A stretch of 64,000 bases of DNA, from positions 992,001-1,056,000 of the forward strand of contig JAQOTA010000050.1 in the NCBI GenBank assembly GCA_029532415.1. Direction: 5' to 3'. Position numbers and translations under genes: made by a program. Of the stretch, positions 42,780 to 54,059 are shown one piece after another. The DNA is from Marasmius tenuissimus (Eukaryota > Basidiomycota > Agaricomycetes > Agaricales > Marasmiaceae). The notes under the pieces were generated by a model. The model was not told where the DNA came from. It ran no database searches and saw only the letters and a list, made by a program, of their open reading frames with translations. Each line of letters starts with the position of its first letter. Within the stretch, counting starts at the first letter, position 1.

Positions 42780-45700
42780 CTACCAAGACACGGCTGCAGC
42801 CTGAGTAGACGAACCCTGACCCCTTTGAGGCCTTTCCCCAAGAGGGCCGAACAACGAGATATAGTCCTTTGTAGACATCTCTTCGGGCAGCTCGTCCTCC
42901 TTCGCATTGAGCACCTCCATCTCCTCTAACATCACCTTCGTATTCAAGTACCCGGTGAAGTCGAGTCCGTCCTCGTTCTTGAGGCCGTATTTGAGTATCT
43001 GGCAGGCCTCCATCAACTGAGGACCCATGCGGTTGCGGAGGTCGGTCTTGGTGAGCTTGGCTGATGAGAACAATCATTCACAGGGCACAGATGAGCCGCG
43101 AGCAGGCAGTACATCATAGGCAACCAGAAGAATTCGTGGCCATCATGCGCCGTTACGCTGCGTGCAGAGATGAGTACAGCACACCACGTAGAGGGTATAG
43201 AGAGGGTATTACGCACCTGCCAGTAGGTCAAGATGTCAGGATAGGTGTCGAGTGCCGCGTCCACATCTCCCAGATACGATAGGGCTTCCTGTCAAGCGTC
43301 AGGTCCCGACGAGCTGTCAGCACCCCCCTCTGCAGTTTCATCAATCCACCCGTTGCCCAAGAATTCATATTCTTCATCCATAGACCTGGAGGCCTGTCTG
43401 TCAGCGGCAGCCTCGTTTGACTTGGAGGGAAGAGGCTTGTTCTGAAATAAATGTATGAAAATCAAGCAAATCACTCGACGAAGATAGAACGCACCGCGAC
43501 TGCCTTAACGAACACTTCGATGGCCTTTTCTACCGCCGCTGTGCCGCGCGATCGCTCAAGCCACTTGAGCTTAATCTTGGGGTTGAGGACTATGGGATTT
43601 CCCTTGTAAGGCGGTTAAATCGATTGAAAAGACATGCATGTACTCACTCATAGCTATAACATACACAGGGACCGACTCGGCCAGTTCCTGGTACTCCAGG
43701 AGTTTCTCGATCCCAGCTTGGATTATGTCCGTGTCCTGAAGATGTTCCATCTCCACATCGAGCTTCCGCCATTCCGAGATCACTGTCTCGAATGAGGGGA
43801 GAACCCTACAGAGACTCGGAGTGCGTTCGCTGCTCAGCTTTTGCTGGAATGGATGAGGTACCTGAGGAGACCATGAGGACTGGAGAAACGATGAGCGGAT
43901 GTCACGAACCTGGAGAATTAATAGAAGGTCATCGATCACGGCCCAATCTGCTTCATGTAGCCCATTGATGCTGTGTTTCCGTGTGAACTCGTCGACGACC
44001 TGTAGTAGAAGGCGAAATCAGGGGGTCCAACTCGCTGGAAGCCCACGGAATCACGTACATTCCTCAGGAGCACAAGTCTCTTCAACATTAAATAGGTGTA
44101 TGACCAGCGGGTCTTGACATCACGTAAGAGTTGCAGAGGTTGCTTCAACTCCTTCTGGACCATCGCTGCGAAATCTGCTTTTCGCGCGGGAGAACTTCGA
44201 ACCTGTACATTTATGAGTATCTTCCAAGACCTCTCAAGGACAAGTACTTACCTGACAAACCAATGTTCGACAACGCGTGATTAGACCCTCTGTCTTTAGT
44301 GTAGATAGCTCATCATCTTCTGCGTAGATCTGGTTGAGCTGGAGACGGTTTGCTTCTTCGACAACCGAGGTGACTGCGAGGTTCATTACATGGGGAAAGC
44401 ATCTACACAACGACAATGATCATGAGCAACGTAACTCGTAAACAAAGAGAAATAGGCCTCACCGAATGCGCTGTTCCTTCGCAGCGAATCTTTGCCGACC
44501 CAGAAGCCTTTCCAACTCTGACAACATGCGGGTGTTATTCGAAGCATTGTCGAGGGAGATATAACCAATCTATGTGAGTGTCAGGAACGTCCGAGGTACG
44601 CAAAGAGGATGACCTACGTTGTCTGTTACTTCGACTCGGTCAGTGATGTTCACCAAAGCGGCGGCTAAGTGTTCGCCCGTGTGGCTGACAGGAAGTCCAT
44701 AAAAACCAATGACCGCCGACTTCAGGATGAGGGTAGCGTTTGGACTGTTTCCCTCGCGTTGGATCCAATGTGCCGTGACAGCAATGAACGGATAGATGGT
44801 TGAATCTGACCACCCGTCTGTCGTAAGAGACACCCCCCCCAGCGCATCCTGAAATGAATGTCAGCTTGAGGTATACTGAATAGTGTATGGCCTCGCGCAC
44901 CTTGAGAGTATCCTTGAGCTGATGCATGTATATCAGCCATGCCTCGAGAATGCTATCATGGAGAGTCGTTCGATGACCTATGTCCTGCTCGTTGAGGGAC
45001 TCGCGGAGGAGGAGTATGAGTCTGCGAAACCACTCTGAATCGATAAGTCGAAGAGACTTGAAGACAGAATATCAGCTAACGCGCTACAACAACCAAAAAC
45101 GACTTACCAGATCTTCCACCACAATCAGTTCCATGATGTAGTCTAGAAGGAGCCTATACGAGAACTCTGGTCGCAAGGCCCCTGTCAGTGGTAGATTAGT
45201 CTGTTTGCGGTGTTCCTCTGCACGTTTGCCCTCCGGTCCGATTATCTTAATCTTCAGTCGGTCGACGATCTCGACCCAGGCCGCCAAGTGTACTTTCCCA
45301 AAGTGTTTTCGAATGGATGATGTACCTGTTGATATTTGAAATATGTGAACTGAAATCAACTCGCGCTTTTTTATTTGCTCCCTAGGAAAGTGCTCAGCCG
45401 AAGCAAATTTGTGAGTCTGGAGATTGAGTACTTACAGACAAAATTTGCAGAGACGTTGTTCTGGCTCCGCAGGGTTTGGGGTCAGGAAGGTGTGCACGTC
45501 TCTGGCCTTACGAGAATCCTCTTTGGCAAGTCGAGACCCCACTCGCTTGGCAGGGAGATTCGGAAGTCGCGCCCTGCCAATACAACGAACAGGAGTACGA
45601 GGGACACGAGGGGTTTGTTGAGCCTGGGTTTGTCTGGCTCTTGCACCTCCAGTAGTCCTTCTGCCTGCACCAGGGGCCCGAACCCTTCTGTCAGTGTCTT

Positions 45701-46006
45701 CGTCGGACAAAGGGGAGAATTCTTCCTCCGTTGATAGGGTTGCAGGTGGCACGCTCCGTCGCGTATGAGCACGAGGCGTTGCCTCATCGCTGGAATCGTT
45801 CTCGTCTGGGGGCAGTCTCGCTTCGAGAGCTCGAAGCGCTCTCACTGTCTCGTCCTCTGACTCGCTGTCGAACCCGATGCCTAGGAGAGTGTCAATATCA
45901 TTGTGGGTTGTATGATAAGGCGAAACTCACCCTGGACCTGTGCACGCCCTGTTTTCTTGGTCTTCTTGGTCTTCTTGCGTGGTTTCGAAGTTGAGAAGTT
46001 GTCCAT
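42780..46006 (-). pseudogene. hAT superfamily transposase, nearly full length, inactivated by three TGA codons
   Basis: About 14 exons with short introns chain in frame. ATG at 46006 starts MDNFSTSKPRKK, followed by a disordered region, a BED-like CKFC...IRKHFGKVH, LRLIDSEWFRRL, and SLTTDGWSDSTIYPFIAVTA (first catalytic Asp). Next come ISLDNASNNTRML (second Asp), IRCFPHVMNLAV (the hAT C/H motif), LLRDVKTRWSYTYLMLKRL, AMILNPKIKLKW, and the C-terminal dimerisation region ending SSVPCE-stop-LFSSAK, then LRNRMGPQLMEACQILKYG. The gene ends at 42780. In-frame TGA codons lie at 43294-43292, 43145-43143 and 43076-43074. The last replaces the arginine of the near-universal (S/C)ER(V/L)FS motif. hAT enzymes cut and paste elements with 8-bp duplications, like the MITEs in this window. 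The exon join at the BED finger needs a weak GTCTGT donor, so another small lesion is possible there. Confidence 0.8.
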
Positions 46007-46129
46007 CACCTGTCGTTGAGCCCTGGGTGGAGCTGGTATCGAGATTAGGTCCGTGAACTAGGAAGAGGGAATATAGTGAACAAACCTTGTTGAACACGCC
46101 GTGTCGGAGCTTCAACGCCCATGACTGTC

Positions 46130-47412
46130 TGAGGGTACCGAGTTTTCCTTGGAGAGGGTATTCACGTTGATTTCCGGGTCGCTGTAAATCTATGAGCATA
46201 TGAAAGTCATGTCATTGGGGACGAGACGTACGACTCGCTTGAGCTCCCGGAATTGCAGATCCGCCAGGTTCACCTTGGCCATCGTCATCGGAGTCGTCGT
46301 TGTCTTGTTCACCACCGTCACCGTCATCAAAGCCGTTGTCGTCTTGCTGATCATCGTCACCGAAGCCATTGCCTCTTTCATTAAAGTTGTCGTCTCTTTC
46401 GAGAGCAGGAAGAGCAAAGCCTTCCTGATTATCACTGTCAGAATCGGCGAAATGGTATTCGTGAGAGGCAGTGCTCTCGTAGGCAATATCATTGGGGTCG
46501 AAGGGACCTGCCAGTAGGCGTTGAGTACAAGGAACGTTACAGAGTGGATAGAAAAACTTACTGATGCTTTGCGACCGATTAGAAGAGGCATGAGAAGAAG
46601 GTCAGGTAGTTGGCACTGTAACACAATGAGCGTTTGACTAGACATGAAGACTGGGAAGATTGGGATGCACCTTGATTCTGAAGGGATGGTTCGCGTCGTT
46701 CATGCCGATCATCAAGACTAAGAGGAACAAGACTCTCATCTAACAAGTGTTTAGCAGGAAAACGATATGGAACAGGGAGAGAGAGACTTACTGATGCTTC
46801 GGGAAGGCCGACGGGAGGTGGCACGGGAGGGAGGCCTTGTTGGAACTACAATGGAATGAGGACATGGTGACCGGGAATGAGGACTTCAAGACAGACCTTT
46901 CAAAGTTCTTCTGAAGTCGACGACTTCGGGAAGAGTTGAATCTGCCGGATAAAATAAGGACGGGTGGATGTGTTAGGGCCGTCACATACCTTCATCAAGT
47001 ACAGGTATCTGTAAGTGAGGTGCACAGTCTCGAACATCTCCTCGCTCGCTCTGAATGCGAGAAGGATCCTTGGCAACCGGTACTGTGTCAGCGTTAACAG
47101 GCTGACCTGGCTTTCTTGTGTGAGGACGGGGTCGAGGTGGATCTAATACCACGAAAGTCAGTTATTGTAATCAGATAGAAATTATCGTCAGGAGACGAAC
47201 CCGGAACGACTGGAGAAATGGCAGGTTGTATGTCATCGGAGTCTTCGTCGAGAGTGTGAGCTAAAGTACTTGCGAGGAATGCGCAACTTACCAGAGATTG
47301 GTTGTTGCTGCTGTTTTTTTCGAGTAATTCAACGTGAAGGGCCACCCTGTACTATATCGGTGGCCTCCGTAGCCTTGGCCTTGCCTTTATTCCTCGTATC
47401 CTTGGGGGGCAT
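46130..47412 (-). CDS. Intron-rich gene for a disordered acidic protein (tentative)
   Basis: ATG at 47412 starts MPPKDTRNKGKAKATEA. Short exons with GT-AG ends follow, containing HTLDEDSDDIQPAI, then DPPRPRPHTRKPGQPVNAD, Arg/Ser/Pro-rich pieces, and a long acidic run around 46420-46250 of the type GDDDQQDDNGFDDGDGGEQD. No domain is visible. It lies head to tail just upstream of the hAT gene on the same strand, so it may be a second gene of that element or a 5' part of its transcript. The exon chain is only partly resolved, and some pieces fit two frames. Confidence 0.35.
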
Positions 47413-47429
47413 GGTCGGAGAAGGTAAGG

Positions 47430-47850
47430 GTGTCTCTGCGAATGTCTGTCCGCTAGAAGCCAAAGTTTAAATCTCCCTGGCAGTCGGTCGGAGTATGTCA
47501 CTTCACGTCTTCAAATTGAAAGGTCTCTTGGGATTTCCGGACCTCAAGGGGGTTCGCCTTCCCTTTCGGGATATGTTGGCCTGTCCGTGGAATTTGTCTG
47601 TCACAGGTATAGTTTTAGACCCTAAGCGATAGAGAATGTTAGCGTGAGGTAGGTAATGGAGGTGAAGAAGCTTTGATGAGGGAAATGGGGATAGCAAAGG
47701 CTTCGAAAGCGATTATTGAGGATATGTAAGAGGTAAGCATACATTATACAATACCTGATTAGATGGTATTGCCAATGGGTATTATCGTATTCTACAATAC
47801 CCATAATACCGATGTAGGATTGCTGATGGTCAGGACACGAGATCGCAGAC
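47430..47850. other. Intergenic stretch with AT-rich inverted motifs
   Basis: No exon was found. Around 47755-47812 the words GGTATT, GGGTATTAT and AATACCCATAATACC form an imperfect inverted arrangement. I could not define an element or a target duplication. Confidence 0.3.
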
Positions 47851-48165
47851 ATGCGCTTCAGTATGAACCCAGAAAGTGCTTGGGACCCCAATGGGTCTTC
47901 TCCTCTTCCTGTTGGCAGCACAGTTTCATCTCCTCCCTTGATCTCAACCAATCAGCTGAACCCTGAACCAGACAACGAGCCCCTCAATTCCTCTGAGCAG
48001 GCTGCTGCAGATAGGCTGGAAGAGTTTTGTCTGCAGGCATTCCGAGAAGCGGAGGAGGAAACAGCTCGGGCAGCAGCTTCAGCTCCTCAACACTGGATCC
48101 TTCACCCAAAACTTGTAGGCCTCAAGCTTGTGTCTAGGATGGTACGGCATCAGACCAGTACATGA
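47851..48165 (+). CDS. Hypothetical protein exon (104 codons)
   Basis: An ATG frame encodes MNPESAWDPNGSSPLPVGST, then a helical Glu/Ala-rich part (AADRLEEFCLQAFREAEEET) and a short tail. The composition is protein-like, with no strong opposing frame. It may be one exon of a longer gene reading right. No family is recognised. Confidence 0.3.
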   Translation: MRFSMNPESAWDPNGSSPLPVGSTVSSPPLISTNQLNPEPDNEPLNSSEQAAADRLEEFCLQAFREAEEETARAAASAPQHWILHPKLVGLKLVSRMVRHQTST

Positions 48166-48199
48166 AGGTGGCTCCCCAAACAATGCTGGCCCATAACTG

Positions 48200-48930
48200 G
48201 TGTATGGTCCCAGTTCGCTCTCTTAGATTTAGTTCCCTGTGAGTCTCGCTTGGATGTCAGCTGTGAGTCAAGGTATCTGCGCAGATATGACCTAGTTGCA
48301 GTGCTAAATATGATGCGCATGCACGCTTTCGCTTCTCTCATTCGCCCTTCCTGCCCATCCCAGCTTTTTTCTCTCATCGCTCCGATCCTCCGCTCTCAAG
48401 CAACGGCACGTCCGTGATCGTTGAAATCAACGCTGTCCCAGCAAACCATATACCTATGTCGTTGAACCTCCAGAGGGCGTTCCTGGGCTCAATTGAATGA
48501 CTGAGGAATATGTCCTCCAGATCGAGAAAGTTCGCAGAAAAGAGGACAGTTCACTCACAAGAGGCATGAGGGATCATGAATCCCGCATCTGGTGCTTCGG
48601 AAACGAGAGCTTTTCTGCAACTGTGTCTTCGGTCGGTGTCGGTCTTTCTTGTTGTAGAGTTACATGATCGTTTGGTATGTTAAGCCGGCTTCGACTACAA
48701 CTTTGGTACGATGGCGGACCAAAATCGACTTTCTAGAGCGTATCATTAGATTAGGCTTTTTGTATCCGTATCCTCTTGTCCTCATGCGAGTGAGTAAAAA
48801 AGGGATCTGGTCGTACCAGGTGATGCCAGTTGGAAGGTCACGCAGTTACTGGACAATGTTCAAATCGACACTCACAGCAGTGGAAACTTCCGTATTCAAG
48901 GGATTCAATGGTTACTAGGGTAAAGACGCA
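48200..48930. other. No supported gene
   Basis: Short frames on plus (48664-48918) and minus (48377-48150) lack motifs and chainable introns. Confidence 0.3.
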
Positions 48931-48941
48931 TGACGAGGCAT

Positions 48942-49730
48942 CTAGTGAGCTTTCCCGGTGCGGAGTACAGCCTTTCCCTTTCCTTTACTACTCTCCCTGT
49001 TGGGTCTACGATCCCCTTCTTTGTCGTCATCATCCCGGCGGGTGCGCTTCTTCTTAGAGTTAGAGCCACGATCCTCTTCGTTGTCGTTGTCTTCGTCATT
49101 ACGCTTGCGCTTGTGCGACGTATGGCCAGGACAAGGTTCAGCTGAGATTGGCGTGTCATTTAAGTATAGCCTCTGCATCGAAATTGACCGCATTGACTCA
49201 CCGTAATAACCCAGAAGGGAGACGGGGCTATAAGTGTGAGGGAATACGTCAGAATAGCGACGTCGAAGGGTGATTAGACTACTCACTTAGCACCTTCAAC
49301 ACTGAAGCAATACTCAACCCCCTTATCAAGCTTGAGCTTGAGCATGTGAGCCAGCTTGAAAGGGAATTTGAGATGACAACGCAAGTAGGCAAGGAGAACA
49401 GACTGACAGATCCAATTGTGAATGAACAAACAGTAAATGCCTCCGGCTTGTCCTGCACGCTTATCCTGAAAGTCGTTAGGGAGAACAAGTCGTTGACCTC
49501 TTTGACGGCGGCGTTGGTGACTTCCAAGGGACGGTCGGGGGTGAAGACCACGTCCGAATCGGCGTCTATGTTGAGAAACCTGTTGGCGACCCATGTTCGC
49601 AGTTCAGCAATTACTGGAGGATCAAAGAACCCAAGAAGACGACACGCACCAGGATAACACCGAGTGCGAGTGCAGAAGAATGCTTGAAGCTGGAGATGGG
49701 ATGGATTGGTACTTGAATCATCGCGCTTTT
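48942..49730 (-). CDS. Hypothetical protein with basic nuclear-localisation-like tail
   Basis: A minus-strand chain begins near the ATG at about 49720 (MIQVPIHPIS). It includes ELRTWVANRFLNIDADSDVV, FTPDRPLEVTNAAVKE, QAGGIYCLFIHNWICQSVLL, and LRCHLKFPFKLAHMLKLKLD. It ends in a highly charged tail (SHKRKRNDEDNDNEED, then NSKKKRTRRDDDDKEGD) finishing at 48942. Donor sites GTGAGT are clear after EGAK and farther on. One junction near 49500 seems to need an intron of only about 32 nt, so the model is provisional. The charged tail suggests a nuclear protein. I recognise no domain. Confidence 0.4.
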
Positions 49731-50250
49731 ATAACTCCCCACTCCCCCTCCCATGGTCCTGGTTGAGTGGCTCTCAACAATGACACATAGGAAACAAAGC
49801 AGTCGTCCCAAAGCAACCCCAACTTGAACCCAATTCATATACGTGTGATAACAAAGGATGCTCCCTCGTGGCAAGAAACCAAGGTCTCTTTCGAGCAACA
49901 TGGCCGCAGTCAAGACGGGCAAAATGTTCTCAGGCCGCCGACAAAATGGCCGCTTCCGATCCTGGTATAACTCCCTTCCAGTCCCCTCCGAGTTGTGACG
50001 GGGCTTGAGCCAGAGATGGTAGCACATCTGACTACGTACAATTTGGACATAATATTCCGACTGCTACCTCCTGTCATGTCTTTGGAAGCGCCTCGTTCAG
50101 AAACGTGCCGCTATACCTCCTGAGAGCTATTCCCTCCCCAGTTGTTGATGACGGACTCCAGGATAACCAATGCTCGCTGTTGTACAGTGACGTAAACATC
50201 CGCCAACCTTTCAACACTCGAAACATCGCATTTAGACCCGTTCTCTTGGA

Positions 50251-50822
50251 TCAAACGAGCGATCTGGGGACCATGTTCACTATAAACATATCGGATAACG
50301 TGGCAGTTGAACTTGCCTCAGCATCCAAGTTGGGGTTGTGGTCGCTGGATAGTAGAATATGAATAGATGTCACTCGAAGTATCTCCGTTTGTATTCCTAT
50401 CCAAAGTACAGTCTTGAGGATGTTCTCGATGTCGCTCCCTACGGTGGCCATTGCAGATTCAATCTGTCGCAAGTTCTCATCAAACGTCTGTTGGACACGT
50501 TCAAGCTCCTTGGAGTGATCATTCTAGGCCCTTGAGCTTAAACAATGTTCTGAACAACAATCAAGCCTCTCACCAATTGCTGGAGATTGGCCACTACCTC
50601 CCCTAAAATTGCCTCTGCAGGCTGAACGAGGGCTTTAACATCCTCGTCGGACCACTTCAACCTTTCAGCTCCTATGTGAGATCGCAAGGCCTTCCCACGA
50701 GATACGAGGGTGGATAGGCTGGTTGCTGCCGTGGGCTGGCCTCTAAAGGCGAAGGACAACATAATTCTGGGGTGGATAGCGTGGTTCGAATGTACTGAGA
50801 TCCAGCGAGCCAAGCATGACAT
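50251..50822 (-). CDS. Hypothetical alpha-helical protein (partial model)
   Basis: Two minus-strand blocks are likely exons of one gene. The first contains RLKWSDEDVKALVQPAEAIL and GEVVANLQQL and ends at a GTGAGA donor near 50575. The second contains HSKELERVQQTFDENLRQIE and SDIENILKTVLWIGIQTEIL and is open to about 50251. Helical, heptad-like spacing suggests a coiled coil. The 5' and 3' ends are not fixed. No family is recognised. It is divergent to the RNase-H1-N-domain gene at 51.1 kb. Confidence 0.35.
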
Positions 50823-51064
50823 TCACGTGCCAGATTGCCGTTTGAGGCAGATTATTCGATTCGAATTCCTTTGTTCTGAATGTCGCCCGTTACTCATCCG
50901 TCTTGCTTTGTTTCATCTAGCCTCAAGAGTCAATTATGCCCCGTCCTTCTCACCCTCAGCGGTCCCGGTCAGCGCTCAGCTTCGAACTCCCTCACAACCT
51001 CTTAGCTCTCAACTCGAATACCCAATTTTGCAGCCACAAATTACGCACAAGCTAGTTTCAAAAA

Positions 51065-51946
51065 ATGAGGGATACGGATGAGGCGAAACAAGCCCAGAGG
51101 ATCCGTGAAGCTCTGGCAGGTCTGCTCTATGCTGTCACTCTAGGTTCTAGAGATATCCTGATTTTGTTTCTGTAGCCTTTCATTGGGGAAATGGGCATGC
51201 AAGAGCGATTAGCGACGATTTAGACGCGGTGATGGAGAGGTCCGAGAGAGTTGCACAAGAGCTGGACGAATCCTATGGTTGCGTCATGATCACCCCGTCA
51301 TGATCGAAACTATCGCTGACTCTACCAACAGGGAAACTCTTCCATGACATTGACCCGAAGGATTCCGGTCATTCCTCCAGCGTCCATATCGAAGAGAATG
51401 TACTGCCTCTGTCGGACACTGGCGCCGCCAGGCCACCATCTCCCCGGGAGTACAGCGACCCCGAATTAGATGCTGCAATCGCAAGTCTGTCAATGGAAGA
51501 CGTAGATATCTTGTGCTCCGATCCGTCATCTCAGGAAAATGATGCATTCTTACCTCAGGCTACCCCCCTCAGGCCAGAGGCAAAGGTTGAATCATCTCCC
51601 ACTCCCTCCCATCCATCTTCCAGCACAAGCCCGCCATCGTCTCAATCCTTCCCTGGCTCATCGAAGAAGAAAAAGAAGAAGACTGGCGTTTATTTGTTAT
51701 TGAATGGCAAGAATGGGTTTTGTGGCGTTGTCGAAGAATGGTGGACTCCCAATCAGACTCAATTGCGTTGATTATTGACATTTTTGTAGGCATGGCTTGA
51801 AGGGCGTCTCAGTTCTCATCAAAGGCGCTTTTGGAGTGATCCATCGACGGTACGACGAGTTGGACGAAGCGGATCAGGCTTATAAGGCTTGTAAAGCCTC
51901 AGGCCTCACTCGCTATCTTACAGAGTCGTCTCACTCGCGCAAATAA
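51065..51946 (+). CDS. Protein with RNase H1 N-terminal (viroplasmin-like) domain
   Basis: Four exons (51065-51119, 51176-51277, 51332-51740, 51790-51946) join in correct phase to a 240-residue protein. It begins MRDTDEAKQAQRIREAL, followed by helices, an acidic/Ser/Pro-rich linker and a KKKKKK patch. From about residue 174 comes TGVYLLLNGKNGFCGVVEEW, then LKGVSVLIKGAFGVIHRRYD, then ELDEADQAYKACKASG. This matches the RNase H1 N-domain fold pattern: Y.V..G...GI...W, then V.G......(H/F)..Y/F, then EA...Y. In RNase H1 the domain binds RNA:DNA hybrids. Here no RNase H catalytic domain follows before the stop. A further coding-like block at 51.96-52.16 kb (TVIAPENIHVLSTEKEAMRV) may be an additional last exon. 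I infer a nucleic-acid-binding role. Confidence 0.65.
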
Positions 51947-52673
51947 TTTGCAGTGGTTGTTGGCGGAACTGGCAGTGTCTGCAGGCGGTGAGACACCCAT
52001 TATCCTTATATCATGGTCAACTGATCAGATTCTAATCAATACAGTGGCGACCTCATTGACACCATTGGCTACCACAATTTGACAGTTATCGCTCCGGAGA
52101 ACATTCATGTGTTATCCACGGAAAAGGAGGCTATGCGCGTACTGAGCGAGCTATTGGCTTAGCTGGCATCATTTCCACAACTTGAACTCATTCTTCCGAG
52201 CGTCATCCAATCACTTGAATTAACACCTTTTCTTTATATATGCTTATTCGCCTCCCCACTGATAGCGCCTCTTTGAAGAGGCGTGTCACTCTTTTGAGTT
52301 CTTCTTGAATGGCCATGGTCTCGAGGGACCACAGCAGTTTTGTACTTGTCGGTGGCTCAGCCTGACTAGTAATTCTAACAGACATTGGAGAGGAATACTC
52401 GAGCGTAATATCAGATCTGAACGACTGTTTATTTCCTCCTATGCTCGCTCGATACGGGCTCTTGTGTCTGGCTGTTAATCATTGCCTTCGCATGTTGGCC
52501 GCCGACTCGGATAATGCCGGTGATTCCCTTTGTGCTTTGTTCTGCAATGAAGCTCGCCACTCCAATCGTGGACTCGTATCGCACCTTAAGCTGATACCAC
52601 CATCCCACATACTTGACGATCCGAAGTTACAGCCTCCCTTCTCCACCTCCATACCTGGGCTACCAGGCTTGCT

Positions 52674-54047
52674 ATGTACCTCCATAGGGGTCCGCTCGCC
52701 GTTGTAGCGGAAACGGTAGCGAAAGCTATCCTAGTACTGCTGAACGCCCTTCCATCGAAACGGGACGTTGTAGATAAGGAAGAAGACATTGATCTGGGTG
52801 TGTCATACGTTGTTCTTGAATCTCTACTTCAGGTCTCAATCCCATCCAGATACTGCCAGAAAACACAACCTGGAACTCCCTGTTTCTTGCCTGCCTACCG
52901 AGATTATTGTCATGATCTTCACTATAGTCTGTCAAGACTCTCACACGTATCACTATTATTTGGGTGTAAGCGCGAGTCCCATTCGTGACTACTACCCATT
53001 CTCGCTGTTTGCGGTCTCGAGCATTTGTCACGAATGGAGGGAAATCGCCATCAACACACCACATCTCTGGTCTACCCCAAACCTCGACTGTCCTGCATTA
53101 GCAAAGATAATGCTTGAGAGATCCAAAGATTCGCCACTTGCCCTTTCTCTCGATGAGAAACACCTCCATCGGGACCCAGCCCTATTTTGGTTGTGTCTCG
53201 ACCGATTCTCACAAACGCACGACCTGTTCATTGAGGTTACCGATCCCCATATCCTCCACTCCGTGCTGAGCTCTGTCTCTCACGTTAATTCGACTCTCGC
53301 AGAGCTATCATTGACTATCGGTGGCGAAGATGGGACTGTTGAGACACCGTTTTCATATATTGTCGCGGTTCTGGCTTTAACTCCAAACCTAAAGGAACTC
53401 ACCTTATTTGTGACGTTGGGTCCCCACCCCTTATTGGCCCACACCCAGATACCGCTCAAGGAACTCGAGATCCTCTACATCTCTACCTTGGGCTATGGCA
53501 TCTATCACTTCCACCTGTTTGATGCTCTGAAAGTTCCCTCTACAACACGCATATTCGCGGAATTCCCCGCTTACAACTCCCAAACGTTAGAGCGCATATC
53601 ACGCTTGTGCAACGCCAGGATCGTCACCCAACTTCGTCTTAATACGGAGACATCTCGCAGTAAACGGTGGATCGTATTCGAAAGCTGGGATCACGAGTTA
53701 TCGGTGACGGTACCAACACTCGCGCGTTTCCACCAATTCTTAAGCCCCCTACAGGTGACCACTGGCAGTCTCTTTTCTCTGTTGACAGGGTTACTGATTG
53801 GTTTGCTTCTACGCATCATGATCAGGCCTCGTTAACGCAATTGACTAGCGTCTCCCTTGAGATAACAGATTCGAGAAATTATGGCGAGGTCCTAGACCTG
53901 CTCGACACAGCAAGGAACCCTTTTCCTCTCGCGTATCTCACATCCCTGGAACTCCGCAGATGGCAGCCTTCGACGGATTCGGACATGGTGTTTCAGTTGG
54001 AAGTTGTTCGGTTGATCACGATCATTCAGAGTCGGAGCGAGCAATGA
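52674..54047 (+). CDS. F-box protein, possibly frame-broken near 53.76 kb
   Basis: An upstream block (52674-52795, AILVLLNALPSKRDVVDKEE) appears joined by a short intron to the exon containing the F-box. The F-box reads LPVSCLPTEIIVMIFTIVCQ, then FAVSSICHEWREIAINTPHL and WSTPN, a typical mushroom F-box with the W...TP(H)LW motif. Repeated leucine-rich segments follow (LAELSLTIGG, LTPNLKELTLFVTLG, PLKELEILYISTL). The homologous-looking C-terminal part (WFASTHHDQASLTQLTSVSL) lies in another frame from 53756, and no consensus intron restores the phase. F-box proteins bring substrates to SCF ubiquitin ligases. Either an unseen splice or a one-base shift breaks this copy. Confidence 0.65.
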
Positions 54048-54059
54048 TTACCAATCCGA

